Source of the DNA: Promicromonospora citrea
Lineage (GTDB): Bacteria > Actinomycetota > Actinomycetes > Actinomycetales > Cellulomonadaceae
Assembly (NCBI RefSeq): GCF_013004695.1
Contig: NZ_JABEMG010000016.1
Span: forward strand, 1-52,235
Direction of reading: 5' to 3'
DNA: 52,235 bases
Shown here: piece after piece, positions 8,243-17,158 of the stretch
How the letters are laid out: each line of letters starts with the position of its first letter
Position numbering within the stretch: position 1 is the stretch's first letter
Made by a program: the position numbers and the translations under genes
Notes under the pieces: generated by a model
What the model was told of the DNA's origin: nothing
Seen by the model: the letters and a program-made list of their open reading frames with translations, nothing else
The model's database searches: none

Positions 8243-8255
8243 ACATTGATAATGT
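8243..8255 (+). promoter_or_regulatory. Promoter with overlapping dyad upstream of the TrmB/LuxR-like regulator
   Basis: An A+T-rich island in G+C-rich surroundings contains GATAAT (8248-8253), one mismatch from the consensus -10. It lies inside the perfect inverted repeat ACATT-GAT-AATGT. A factor bound here would block the promoter, so autoregulation by the downstream product is plausible. The predicted leader is about 38 bases with AGGAGCGAG before the ATG. Confidence 0.5.
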
Positions 8256-8297
8256 TGGCGCCCGCCGGCGCACGGGCGCCGCGGACAGGAGCGAGAG

Positions 8298-9317
8298 ATG
8301 GCACGTCGGGCGGACGCTGCGTCGGGGCTCCTCGCCGTCGTCGGGCTGGCACCCGAGCAGGAGCTCGCCTACCGCCACGTCCTCTCGGTGGGGGCGGCCT
8401 CGGCGACCGAGCTCGCGGCCGCGATGGAGGTCGGCGAGCCGGTCGCGGACGCGTGGCTCGACCACCTCGGGCACCTGGGGCTGGTGCTGCCTGTCGACGG
8501 CACGGCGCGGTTCGCGGCGGTGGACCCGCGCAGCGCGCTGCGCGCCCTCACGGACGACCAGGGCACCCGGCTCAACCTGCTGCGCGAGCACATCCCCGAG
8601 CTCGCGTCCGTGTTCGAGGACTCCCGCCGGGACGCGCACGCGCCGACCCTGACGCGGCTCCTCTCGGGGCACGCCGACATCGCGGACTGGTACGGCCGCC
8701 TCGGGCACGAGGTGGAGGAGGAGTTCCTCGGCTTCGACCGGCCGCCCTACGTGGTGACGCCGACGGACTCGCTCGAGGGGCTGGCCATCCGCCGGGGCGT
8801 CGTGTGGCGGTCGGTCTACGGCGCGGCGTCGTTCGACCTGCCGGGCCGGCTGGAGCGGGTGCGCCAGGACGTCGCGATGGGGGAGCGGGCCCGCGTGACC
8901 TCGACCGTGCCGGTGAAGCTCGCGATCATCGACCGGCGCCTGGCCCTGGTGTCGCTCAACCTGTCGGAGGAGACCCCCGAGGCGCTCGTCACGGCGTCGC
9001 CGCCGCTGGTGGAGGCGCTGTGCCTCATGTTCGAGAGCTACTGGGAGCGGGCGCAACCGCTGCGGCAGTGGCGTGCCGACGGTGCGCGGGAGGCCCGGCC
9101 CGCGCCCGGCCGGGCGGGCAGCGGCCGGGCCCCCACGCCCGAGGAGCGGGAGCTGCTGGCCCTGCTGGTGGCCGAGGTCAAGGACGACGTGATCGCCCGC
9201 GAGCTCGGCATCTCGGTGCGGACGCTCGGGCGCAGGCTGCGCGAGCTGATGGACACGCTCGGCGCGACGAGCCGGTTCCGGGCGGGCGCCGAGGCGGCCC
9301 GGCGCGGCTGGATCTGA
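8298..9317 (+). CDS. Transcriptional regulator: TrmB-like N-terminus, LuxR-type C-terminal HTH
   Basis: 339 residues. Residues about 12-70 form a winged-helix-like module (LAPEQELAYRHVLSVGAASATELAAAMEVG) like TrmB N-termini. The middle (about 85-250) resembles the TrmB/phospholipase-D-like sensor region. Residues about 275-335 form a LuxR HTH (TPEERELLALLVAEVKDD, VIARELGISVRTLGRRLRELMDTLG, RFRAGAEAARRGW). Cytosolic, no receiver domain, so it probably responds to a ligand or stress rather than phosphorylation. It precedes the secreted subtilase on the same strand by 176 bases, making that gene the obvious candidate target. Start ATG has AGGAG. Confidence 0.85.
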   Translation: MARRADAASGLLAVVGLAPEQELAYRHVLSVGAASATELAAAMEVGEPVADAWLDHLGHLGLVLPVDGTARFAAVDPRSALRALTDDQGTRLNLLREHIPELASVFEDSRRDAHAPTLTRLLSGHADIADWYGRLGHEVEEEFLGFDRPPYVVTPTDSLEGLAIRRGVVWRSVYGAASFDLPGRLERVRQDVAMGERARVTSTVPVKLAIIDRRLALVSLNLSEETPEALVTASPPLVEALCLMFESYWERAQPLRQWRADGAREARPAPGRAGSGRAPTPEERELLALLVAEVKDDVIARELGISVRTLGRRLRELMDTLGATSRFRAGAEAARRGWI

Positions 9318-9343
9318 CGCGCGGCCGCGGTTACTCCCGCGTG

Positions 9344-9353
9344 ACAGCGCTGT
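9344..9353. promoter_or_regulatory. Candidate operator upstream of the subtilase gene
   Basis: ACAGCGCTGT is a perfect 10-base palindrome in the 176-base gap between regulator and protease. It shares the ACA...TGT ends with the dyad over the regulator's own promoter, though spacing differs. Binding by the regulator is conjecture. Confidence 0.3.
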
Positions 9354-9493
9354 TTCGTGGCTGACCGATCTCTGCCAGCGTCGGGTTCCGGACAGCCGGC
9401 GGCATTGCGTCCCGGATGCGGTGGTCTGTACCAACGGAGGCGAGCGGCACCGAGTGCGGGGCCGCGCCCCCAGCTCTCCGAAGGACGTCCCGC

Positions 9494-12400
9494 GTGCGCG
9501 TACGACCACTGCCGACCCGGTCCGCCGGGCCCGGCGCCTCCCGACCGACCAGCCGCCTGACCGCGGCCCTGCTCCCCGCCGTCCTGGTCCTGTCCTCCGC
9601 CGTGCCCGGCGCCGCGGCACCGTCGGCCGGCCTCGACCCGGCCGACCTGCCTCCCGGTGCCGTCGCCCTCGCCGACGAGAAGGCGCCGGGCGCCGGCCGC
9701 CCCGGCGCCGGGCTCGAGGACGGCCGGTACGTCGTGGTGCTGCGCGACTCCGCCGTCGCCACCTACGACGGCGGGATCGGCGGCCTGCGCGCGACGGCCG
9801 TGCCCGACGGCGCCCGGCTGCGGGCGTCCGGCCCCGACGCCCGCGCCTACCGGAGCTACCTCGCCGGAAGGCAGCAGGACGTCGCGCAGGACGTCGACGT
9901 CGAACCCCTCGCCTCCTACACCGTGACGACCAACGGCTTCGCCGCCGACCTCACGGCCGAGCAGGCCTCGGCGCTGCTCACCGACCCGCGCGTGTCCGCC
10001 GTCGTGCCGAACGAGATCGTGCACGTCGCCGACGAGTCCGGAGCGGCGGGCACGCCCGGCATGGCCACCTCGACCGACTACCTCGGGCTGTCCGGGGACG
10101 ACGGCGTCTGGGCGTCGGTCGGCGGCGTCGAGGAGGCCGGGGCCGGCGTGGTCGTCGGCGTGGTCGACACCGGCATCGCGCCCGAGAACCCGTCGTTCGC
10201 CGGCGAGCCCCTCGGGACCCCGCCCGGCGACGAGCCGTACCTCGACGGCGACACGATCACCTACGAGCGCTCCGACGGCGGCACGTTCCGGGGCCGGTGC
10301 GTCACCGGCGTCCAGTTCGACGCCGGCGACTGCACGACCAAGGTGATCGGCGCCCGCTACTACGTCGACGGGTTCGGCGCGGCGAACATCGGCTCCGAGC
10401 AGGTGGGCGAGTACCTCTCGCCCCGTGACGGCGGCGGCCACGGCTCGCACACCGCGAGCACGGCCGCAGGCAACACCGGGGTCGAGGTCACCTCGCCCGT
10501 GCCCGCCGTCGTCTCCGGCGTCGCCCCGGCCGCCCGCATCGCCGTCTACAAGGCCTGCTGGTCGGGCGCCGACCCGCAGACCGACCTCGACGACGGCTGC
10601 GCGACGGCGGACCTGCTCGCCGCGATCGACGACGCCGTGGCCGACGGTGTCGACGTCATCAACTACTCGATCGGCAGCTCGCCAGGGACCACCTACTCCG
10701 TCGTCGACCAGGCGTTCCTCGCGGCGGCCGCCGCGGGCGTGTTCGTCGCGGCGGCCGGCGGGAACTCCGGGCCGGACGAGTCGACCGTCGACAACCTCTC
10801 CCCGTGGATCACGACCGTCGCCGCGACGACCTACCCCTCGTCCGACGCCACCGTGCGCACGGGAGCGGGCGACGCGTTCGTCGGCGCCTCCGTCACCGTC
10901 CCGGAGGGCGGGCTCACCGGGCCGTTCGTCGACGCCGCCGCCGTCGGCGCCGCGGGGGCCGACGAGCCCGAGCTGTGCGGACCCTCCACCCTCGATCCCG
11001 AGCAGGTGGCCGGGACGATCGTGCTGTGCCGGCGCGGCACCGTCGACCGCGTGGCCAAGTCTGCCGAGGTCGCGCGGGCCGGCGGCATCGGCATGGTGCT
11101 GGTCAACCCCGAGACGAGCTCGCTCGACCTGGACGCGCACAGCGTGCCCACCGTGCACGTCGACAGCACCGCGCTCGCGGCGCTCACCGAGTATGCGGCG
11201 TCGGTCGACGCGACCGTGACGCTCGAGGACGGCAACACCACCGGCGAGGCGACGCGCCCGGTGCCGCAGGTGGCGGGCTTCTCGTCGCGCGGACCGGTCA
11301 CCGTCGACGGTGGCGACCTCATCAAGCCCGACGTCGCCGCCCCCGGCGTCAACGTCCTCGCTGCGGGCGCCAACCCGGCCCCTGCCGCGGGCGTGCACGT
11401 GTTCATGTCCGGCACCTCGATGGCGTCCCCGCACGTCGCCGGCCTCGCGGCGCTCTACCTCGGCGAGCGGCCGTCCGCGTCCGTCGCCGAGGTGAAGTCG
11501 GCGCTGATGACCTCGGCGGCGGACACCGTGGACGGCGACGGCGCACCGGCGCCCGACCCCGCGGCGCAGGGCAACGGGCAGGTCGTCCCTGCGGCGTACC
11601 TGCGCCCCGGCCTGCTCTACCTCGCGGGGCTCGACGACTGGAAGGCCTACGTCGCGGGCGTGGGCGCGGACGACCTCGGCGTGCCGCCGGTGGACCCGTC
11701 CGACCTCAACCTGCCCTCGGTCGGCATCGGCGGTCTCGCGGGTTCCCAGACCGTCACGCGCACCGTCACGGCGGCGCAGGCGGGCACATGGACGGCCGCG
11801 GTGACCGGGATGCCCGGCGTCGACGTGACGGTCGAGCCCGCCACGCTGGTGTTCGGCGCGGCCGGCGAGGAGCAGGACGTCGCGATCACGTTCACCCGGC
11901 GGGACGCCGCCCTGGGCGACGTCACCTCCGGCTACCTCACGTGGTCCGGCGAGGACGTGCCGTCGGTGCGCAGCGCGCTGGCCGTGCGCTCGGTGGCCCT
12001 CGACGTGCCGGCGGCGGTGAGCGGCACCGGCACGACCGGCGACGTCCGGATCGCCGCCGGCGTGGGCGAGACCGCGACCCTGCCCCTGACGGCCGATGGC
12101 CTCGCCCGGGGTGAGGTCACCGGCGGGACGGGGACGGTCGGCGGGCCGACCCACCGCTACGCGGTCGACGTGCCCGAGGGCGCCGTGCACGCGCGGTTCG
12201 CCCTCGACGCGGGCGACGACACCGCCGACCTGGACCTGTTCCTGTTCCGGGAGAGCGAGTTCGGCGGGCTGGAGCGGGTCGACCAGTCGGCCACGGGGTC
12301 GGCCGACGAGCAGGTCGACGTGACCGCCCCGGCGCCGGGCACCTACGTCGTCGAGGTGGACTTCTACGCCGGCGGTACCCGGCAGCCCGAGGCCCTCGAC

Positions 12401-14155
12401 TACACGCTCACGTCGTTCGTGCTCGACCCGGCGGCGGACGAGGGCGGGTTCACGACCGACCCGGCCACGCTCGAGGGGACGCTCGGCGAGCGGCCGGTCG
12501 TCACGGCCTCGTGGCGGGACTTGGCCCCCGGCGCCTACCTCGGCGCGGTCTCCTTCGGCGACACGGGCCTGCGCACGCTGGTCACCGTCGACGCCGGGAC
12601 GGCGGAGCCGCAGGAGCCGGGCGAGCCCCGCCTGACGGTGGGGCCGGAGTGGGCCCGTGCGGGCGGCGACCTCCGCGTGACCGCGACCGGCCTGGCCGGC
12701 GACGTCGTGCACGAGGTCGTGGTGGACGGCTCGGCCACGCCGCTGCGTACCGGGGCCGCCGCGGCGTCCGGCCGCCTGGACTGGTACGTGACGCTGCCCG
12801 GTGACCTCGCCGAAGGTGACCACACGGTCACCCTGCGCGGGCCCGGCACGGAGGTGTCGGAGCGGTTCCGCGTCTCGCCCGTGACCCTGAGCTCGCTGTG
12901 GGGCTACGCGGTCGGGGCCTGGGACGGGCGGCCTCGGGTCGAGCTCGACGCGAGCTACTCCGGCGCGGGCACCGTGCGCGCGACGATCGTCAACGCGCGG
13001 ACGGGGGAGACCTACCTCGACACGGTGGACGAGCTGCCGTCCAACCCGTGGCTCCCGACGCTGTCCTACCAGAGCGCCCGGGTGCCGGCGGCGGCAGAGC
13101 CGCTGGTCGGCACCCTCACGGTGCGGCTCGCGGACGGCTCGGACGGACCGAGCCTCACCACCGAGCTCACCCCCGACCCGATCGAGCCCAGCACGGTCGG
13201 GCTGACCCCGCGTGCCGACGACCCCGACCGCCTCGAGGTGACCGTCGACAACCGCTCCGGCACGGCCCTGTACCCGCTCGTGCGCTACACCCTCTGCGAC
13301 GGCGGCCGGATCGAGGCGACGGGCTACGCGCCCGAGGGGAGCAACGCCGAGACGTACGACCTCACCGGGGTGACGCGCGTCGAGCTGTTCGCGGACGACG
13401 CGCTGGTCGGCACGTACGAGAACACCGACGGCCCGGCCCGGTGCGCCGACGCGGTGCCCGAGGTGACGCAGGATCTCTGGGCGCACCTGTCCGCGCCCGA
13501 GGACCCGGAGGACCCGGAGCGGCCCGTCGCGTACGAGGTGGGCTTCCGCCACGCGGCGTACTCGCCCGGCTTCTGGCTCGAGGTGGGCGAGGGGCCCGAG
13601 CGGTACGCCGAGGACCCGTTCCACAGCGAGGGCGTCCCGACGGAGGTCGTCACCGAGCAGGGCCCCGTGGTCACGCGGTCCTTCACGCTGCCGGAGGCCA
13701 CGCCGGCCTGGGCGGTCGCCACGTACGAGGCGCAGACGCCGATCATCCACTACCAGGGCATGGCCTGGCTGGAGACCGGGGCGGTGACGGTCGACGAGCT
13801 CCGCCCGCAGGAGCCCGGCGGGCCGGACCCGACGCCCGACCCGACGCCGGACCCGACGCCCGAGCCGTCCGACGAGCCGACGCCCGAGCCGTCGACCAGC
13901 CCGTCGGCGGAGCCGACCGATCCCGGCGCCGAGCCGACGGCGGACCCGCAGCCGACCGAGATCCCGGGGCCGGGCAAGCCGGGGACGGGCGGCTCATCCG
14001 ACGACCCGGCCGGCACCGCCGACGGACCCGGTGGTCTCGCGGCGACGGGTGCCGAGGTCGCCCTGCTGATCACCGTGGCGCTAGCGCTGCTGGTCCTGGG
14101 TACGGGGGCGATCCTGCTCGCCCGGTACCGGCGGCGGCGTCCGGCCGTCGACTGA
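9494..14155 (+). CDS. Secreted, cell-wall-anchored subtilisin-like serine protease (S8)
   Basis: 1553 residues. Order: signal peptide (1-46; Arg-rich start, then LTAALLPAVLVLSSAVPGAAA); an inhibitor-I9-like propeptide (about 75-175); S8 catalytic domain with D225 (VVDTGI), H316 (GHGSHTAS), oxyanion N424 (GGNSGP) and S642 (GTSMASPHVAG); a PA-type insert before the Ser motif; a fibronectin-III-like domain; a PPC-like beta domain near 890-980; further beta domains; a Pro/Asp/Thr/Glu wall-spanning linker; and sorting signal LAATG (1515-1519), hydrophobic stretch and RYRRRR tail. LAATG fits class E sortases. The GTG start, rather than an earlier ATG, has GAAGGA and starts directly at the signal peptide. 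Likely an extracellular nutritional or processing protease. Confidence 0.93.
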   Translation: MRVRPLPTRSAGPGASRPTSRLTAALLPAVLVLSSAVPGAAAPSAGLDPADLPPGAVALADEKAPGAGRPGAGLEDGRYVVVLRDSAVATYDGGIGGLRATAVPDGARLRASGPDARAYRSYLAGRQQDVAQDVDVEPLASYTVTTNGFAADLTAEQASALLTDPRVSAVVPNEIVHVADESGAAGTPGMATSTDYLGLSGDDGVWASVGGVEEAGAGVVVGVVDTGIAPENPSFAGEPLGTPPGDEPYLDGDTITYERSDGGTFRGRCVTGVQFDAGDCTTKVIGARYYVDGFGAANIGSEQVGEYLSPRDGGGHGSHTASTAAGNTGVEVTSPVPAVVSGVAPAARIAVYKACWSGADPQTDLDDGCATADLLAAIDDAVADGVDVINYSIGSSPGTTYSVVDQAFLAAAAAGVFVAAAGGNSGPDESTVDNLSPWITTVAATTYPSSDATVRTGAGDAFVGASVTVPEGGLTGPFVDAAAVGAAGADEPELCGPSTLDPEQVAGTIVLCRRGTVDRVAKSAEVARAGGIGMVLVNPETSSLDLDAHSVPTVHVDSTALAALTEYAASVDATVTLEDGNTTGEATRPVPQVAGFSSRGPVTVDGGDLIKPDVAAPGVNVLAAGANPAPAAGVHVFMSGTSMASPHVAGLAALYLGERPSASVAEVKSALMTSAADTVDGDGAPAPDPAAQGNGQVVPAAYLRPGLLYLAGLDDWKAYVAGVGADDLGVPPVDPSDLNLPSVGIGGLAGSQTVTRTVTAAQAGTWTAAVTGMPGVDVTVEPATLVFGAAGEEQDVAITFTRRDAALGDVTSGYLTWSGEDVPSVRSALAVRSVALDVPAAVSGTGTTGDVRIAAGVGETATLPLTADGLARGEVTGGTGTVGGPTHRYAVDVPEGAVHARFALDAGDDTADLDLFLFRESEFGGLERVDQSATGSADEQVDVTAPAPGTYVVEVDFYAGGTRQPEALDYTLTSFVLDPAADEGGFTTDPATLEGTLGERPVVTASWRDLAPGAYLGAVSFGDTGLRTLVTVDAGTAEPQEPGEPRLTVGPEWARAGGDLRVTATGLAGDVVHEVVVDGSATPLRTGAAAASGRLDWYVTLPGDLAEGDHTVTLRGPGTEVSERFRVSPVTLSSLWGYAVGAWDGRPRVELDASYSGAGTVRATIVNARTGETYLDTVDELPSNPWLPTLSYQSARVPAAAEPLVGTLTVRLADGSDGPSLTTELTPDPIEPSTVGLTPRADDPDRLEVTVDNRSGTALYPLVRYTLCDGGRIEATGYAPEGSNAETYDLTGVTRVELFADDALVGTYENTDGPARCADAVPEVTQDLWAHLSAPEDPEDPERPVAYEVGFRHAAYSPGFWLEVGEGPERYAEDPFHSEGVPTEVVTEQGPVVTRSFTLPEATPAWAVATYEAQTPIIHYQGMAWLETGAVTVDELRPQEPGGPDPTPDPTPDPTPEPSDEPTPEPSTSPSAEPTDPGAEPTADPQPTEIPGPGKPGTGGSSDDPAGTADGPGGLAATGAEVALLITVALALLVLGTGAILLARYRRRRPAVD

Positions 14156-14163
14156 CGGCGAGG

Positions 14164-14195
14164 ACCGGGGGCGCGCCGCGCGGCGCGCCCCCGGT
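14164..14195. terminator. Bidirectional terminator between the subtilase gene and tsaD
   Basis: A perfect 32-base palindrome (arm begins ACCGGGGGCGCG) fills the 46-base gap between convergent genes. The extremely stable GC hairpin without a U tract is the usual actinobacterial form. Confidence 0.8.
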
Positions 14196-14201
14196 GGCCG
14201 T

Positions 14202-15245
14202 TCAGACCGTGACGGTCGTCAGGGGCATGGACGAGTCGACGGGGATGTCGAGCGCGCTCGGCGCGACACCGGCGCGCACCACGGCCGAACCGAGGGCCGC
14301 GATCATCGCGCCGTTGTCGGTGCAGTAGCGGATGGGCGGGATGCGCAGGTCGATGCCTGCCTCGGCGCAGCGCTTGGCCGCCATCTCGCGGAGCTGGCTG
14401 TTGGCGGAGAACCCGCCGCCGATGACGAGGGTGTCGACGCCGTTGCGGTGGCAGGCCGCGATCGTCTTGGCGGTGAGCACGTCGGCGACGGCCTCGGCGA
14501 AGGACGCCGCGACGTCGTTGACGGGGATCTCCTCGCCGGCGTCGGTGCGGGCCTCGACCCAGCGGGCCACCGCCGTCTTGAGGCCGGAGAACGAGAAGTC
14601 GTAGGCGTGCTTGGCCTGGTCCTTGGCGGCCGTGAGGCCGCGGGGGAAGCGGATGGCGGTCGGGTCGCCCTCGCGAGCGAGGCGGTCGATGTGGGGGCCA
14701 CCCGGGTAGGGCAGGCCGAGCAGGCGGCCGACCTTGTCGAAGGCCTCGCCCGCCGCGTCGTCGAGGGTCGAGCCGAGCTCGACGACGTCGGTCGCGATGT
14801 CCTGGACCAGCAGCAGCGAGCTGTGGCCGCCGCTCACGACGAGCGCCATCGCGCGCTCGGGCAGCGGGCCGTCGACGAGCTGGTCCACGCACGCGTGCCC
14901 GATCACATGGTTCACGCCGTACAGCGGCTTGTTCAGCCCGATCGACAGGGCCTTGGCGGCCGAGGCGCCGATGGTCAGCGGTCCCACGAGGCCGGGCCCG
15001 GCGGTCACGGCGATCGCGTCCACCTCGGACAGGTCGACGTCGGCCTCGCCGAGCGCCTTCTGGATCGTGGGGATCATGGCCTCGAGGTGGGCCCTGCTGG
15101 CGACCTCGGGGATGATGCCGCCGTAGCGGGCGTGCTCCTCCATCGAGCTGGCGACCGCGTCGACCAGCAGCTCGTCGCCGCGCACCAAGGCGACGCCGGT
15201 CTCGTCGCAGGAGGTCTCGATACCGAGGACCAGGGGATCTGCCAT
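14202..15245 (-). CDS. tsaD: tRNA N6-adenosine threonylcarbamoyltransferase TsaD
   Basis: 347 residues, standard Kae1/TsaD length. ASKHA fold with [12 protein letters not shown] at the N-terminus, [13 protein letters not shown], the metal-binding pair H113 and H117 in [17 protein letters not shown], and [11 protein letters not shown] near the end with the third metal ligand. It transfers the threonylcarbamoyl group to A37 together with TsaB and TsaE. In many Actinobacteria tsaD directly follows rimI in the same direction; here it is about 7.6 kb away on the opposite strand, separated by sulfurtransferase, membrane protein, regulator and protease genes. Confidence 0.96.
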   Translation of the reverse strand: MADPLVLGIETSCDETGVALVRGDELLVDAVASSMEEHARYGGIIPEVASRAHLEAMIPTIQKALGEADVDLSEVDAIAVTAGPGLVGPLTIGASAAKALSIGLNKPLYGVNHVIGHACVDQLVDGPLPERAMALVVSGGHSSLLLVQDIATDVVELGSTLDDAAGEAFDKVGRLLGLPYPGGPHIDRLAREGDPTAIRFPRGLTAAKDQAKHAYDFSFSGLKTAVARWVEARTDAGEEIPVNDVAASFAEAVADVLTAKTIAACHRNGVDTLVIGGGFSANSQLREMAAKRCAEAGIDLRIPPIRYCTDNGAMIAALGSAVVRAGVAPSALDIPVDSSMPLTTVTV

Positions 15246-15252
15246 GGGCTCC

Positions 15253-15258
15253 AGCCTA
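15253..15258 (-). promoter_or_regulatory. -10 box of tsaD
   Basis: TAGGCT on the minus strand seven bases before the ATG, consistent with a leaderless tsaD mRNA that is independent of tsaEB-rimI. Confidence 0.5.
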
Positions 15259-15311
15259 GTTGGTCGCCCCCGGAGGGGCGGTCTGGTGCCGCTTTGTGGC
15301 GGACGTCATAC

Positions 15312-15323
15312 TTCAAGCGTGAA
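15312..15323. promoter_or_regulatory. Candidate operator upstream of the nitroreductase gene
   Basis: TTCA-AGCG-TGAA is a short perfect dyad in an A+T-rich patch (CTTCAAGCGTGAATTATTTG) 33 bases before the ATG. Such patches before nitroreductases often bind MarR or HxlR repressors; no regulator gene lies next to it. Confidence 0.3.
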
Positions 15324-15355
15324 TTATTTGCGGTGCACCCGGTGTTCTCCCCGGC

Positions 15356-15973
15356 ATGACCGAGACTCTGACCGAGGCCCCCGGCCTCGCCATCGACGAC
15401 GCCACCGCTGACCGCCTGTTCCGCACGGCGCGGACCGTGACGACCTTCGCCGACGCCGAGGTGACGGACGAGCAGCTCGCCGCCGTCTACGACCTCGTCA
15501 AGTGGGGTCCGACCATGATGAACACGAGCCCGCTGCGCCTGCTGGTCGTCCGCGACCCCGAGGCACGGCAGCGCCTCGTGGAGCGCGTGCCGGAGAACAA
15601 CCAGGAGCGCGTCGCCAAGGCGCCGGTGACCGTCGTGCTGGCCTACGACACCGACTTCCACGAGCGGCTCGACGTCCTCGTGCCGCACATGCCCGGCGCG
15701 CGCGACATGTTCGCGGGCGACGCCGCCGCGCGGGCGGAGGCCGCGCGCACGAGCGGCGAGATCCAGGCCGGCTACTTCATCGTCGGCCTGCGCGCCGCCG
15801 GCCTCGCGGCCGGCCCGATGCACGGCAACTACGACGAGATCGACGCCGAGTTCCTCGCCGGCACCGGCTGGAAGAGCTTCCTCGTCATCAACGTCAGCGT
15901 GGCCGAGGGCGCGGACACGACCCGCCCCCGCGCCCCCCGCCTGAGCTTCGAGGACGCGGCCCGGATCGTCTGA
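15356..15973 (+). CDS. Nitroreductase-family protein, malonic semialdehyde reductase (RutE/HadB)-like
   Basis: 205 residues. The opening AIDDATADRLFRTARTVTTFADAEVTDEQLAAVYDLVKWGPTMMN is close to the RutE/YdfN branch (RTxxxF..., then WGPTxxN), and the FMN-binding AGYFIVGLRAAGLAAGPMHG and late GWKSFLVINVSVA segments are present. The branch reduces malonic semialdehyde or 3-hydroxypropionate-type substrates with NAD(P)H and FMN. No other rut genes are nearby, so its role may be general aldehyde or nitro reduction. Divergent from tsaD, convergent with the YbdK-type ligase (6-base gap). Confidence 0.87.
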   Translation: MTETLTEAPGLAIDDATADRLFRTARTVTTFADAEVTDEQLAAVYDLVKWGPTMMNTSPLRLLVVRDPEARQRLVERVPENNQERVAKAPVTVVLAYDTDFHERLDVLVPHMPGARDMFAGDAAARAEAARTSGEIQAGYFIVGLRAAGLAAGPMHGNYDEIDAEFLAGTGWKSFLVINVSVAEGADTTRPRAPRLSFEDAARIV

Positions 15974-15979
15974 CCCTCC

Positions 15980-17158
15980 TCACCCCGGCGGCAGCGGGCA
16001 GCCCTCCCGCATCTCCCGGAGCATGGCGCGCACGACGGCGGTCAGGTCGCCGTCGTGCGCCGCCGCGACCGCCTGCTGCCGCTGGTAGGACGCGCCCGTG
16101 CGCACGATGTCGCGCACGCCCGCCAGCTCGGCCGCGCAGCCGATGCGGTGCGCCACGGGCTCGAGCTCGACGAGCAGCTTGGCGATCGCGTCGGTGACCG
16201 GACCCTGGTTGCCCTCGGCGTCCAGCACGATCGTGGCGTCGAGCCCGTACCGCGCCGAGCGGAACTTGTTCTCCCGGACGAACCAGGGCGGCAGCACGGG
16301 CAGGTCCCTGCCCTGGTCGAGCAGCGTGGACAGGTGCTCCACCAGACAGTGCACCAGCGCGGAGAGCTGCAGCGCCTCCGTGAGGTTGGTCGGGCCGTCG
16401 CACACCCGGACCTCGAGCGTGCCCAGCGCGGGCGACGGGCGCACGTCCCAGTGCACCTCGTTGAACCCCTCGACCGCTCCGACGTGCTGCAGGTCGCCTG
16501 CGTACGCCTCGAGCTCCTGCCACGTCTCGAACGCGACGGGCAGCCCGGAGCTCGGCAGCTGCTGGAACAGCAGCGACCGGTTCGACGCGTACCCGGTGTG
16601 CTCGCCCGCCCAGTAGGGCGACCCGGCCGACAGGGCCTGCAGGTGCGGGAAGTACGTGAGCATCGCCTTCATGAGGGGCAGCGCCTTGTCCCGGCTCTCG
16701 ATGCCGACGTGGACGTGCAGGCCCCAGATGATGAGCTGCGTGCCCCAGATCCCGGTGCGGTCGAGGATCCGCGCGTAGCGCTCCTTGTCGTCGACCTCCT
16801 GGTCCGCGCCGCGCGCGAACGGGTGCGTGCCGCCGCCCATGAGCTCGAGCCCCAGCGGGTCCGTGACCGCCCGCACGCGGTCCATGAGGTGGCGCAGGTC
16901 CGCACCCGCCTGGCCGACCGTCCGGCAGACCCCGCTGACCAGCTCGACCGTGTTCTTCATGAACTCGCCGGTCACCTGCGGGGCGTGGCCGGGGTCCCCC
17001 GCGGGGGCCACGGCGTCGTCCCGGGCGAGCGCCTGCAGCACGCGCGGCGCCGACTGGGCCAGGTCGGCGCTCGCCGGGTCGACGAGGCCGATCTCCCACT
17101 CGATCCCCACGGTCGACCGCGGGGACTCGCCGAACCCGAGCTTGACCGGCGAGCTCAT
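15980..17158 (-). CDS. Carboxylate-amine ligase, YbdK / glutamate-cysteine ligase 2 family
   Basis: 392 residues, GCS2 family. Diagnostic: STVGIEWEIGLVD at the N-terminus (GxExE metal site), TGEFMKNTVELVSGV, GTHPFARG, WGLHVHVGIESRDKAL and the C-terminal RENKFRSARYGLDA. The family joins glutamate to an amine (cysteine in weak gamma-glutamylcysteine activity) with ATP. In Actinobacteria it often feeds mycothiol- or ergothioneine-type thiol chemistry, but no egt or msh genes are adjacent. The ATG overlaps the stop of the upstream methyltransferase gene by 4 bases, so the pair is translationally coupled. Confidence 0.9.
   Translation of the reverse strand: MSSPVKLGFGESPRSTVGIEWEIGLVDPASADLAQSAPRVLQALARDDAVAPAGDPGHAPQVTGEFMKNTVELVSGVCRTVGQAGADLRHLMDRVRAVTDPLGLELMGGGTHPFARGADQEVDDKERYARILDRTGIWGTQLIIWGLHVHVGIESRDKALPLMKAMLTYFPHLQALSAGSPYWAGEHTGYASNRSLLFQQLPSSGLPVAFETWQELEAYAGDLQHVGAVEGFNEVHWDVRPSPALGTLEVRVCDGPTNLTEALQLSALVHCLVEHLSTLLDQGRDLPVLPPWFVRENKFRSARYGLDATIVLDAEGNQGPVTDAIAKLLVELEPVAHRIGCAAELAGVRDIVRTGASYQRQQAVAAAHDGDLTAVVRAMLREMREGCPLPPG

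Noticed and set aside
9416-9493. Earlier ATG for the subtilase
   Set aside because: It would add 26 residues before the signal peptide; the GTG has a good ribosome binding site and starts directly at the Arg-rich signal.
9038-13750. A 1570-codon open frame antisense to the subtilase gene
   Set aside because: It encodes low-complexity Arg/Gly/Val/His sequence with no domain; it exists because the sense gene has G/C third positions. The sense strand has a full catalytic triad.
13840-13980. Minisatellite at the 3' end of the subtilase gene
   Set aside because: The Pro-Asp-Pro-Thr repeats are the wall-spanning linker before the LAATG anchor, as expected for such proteins.
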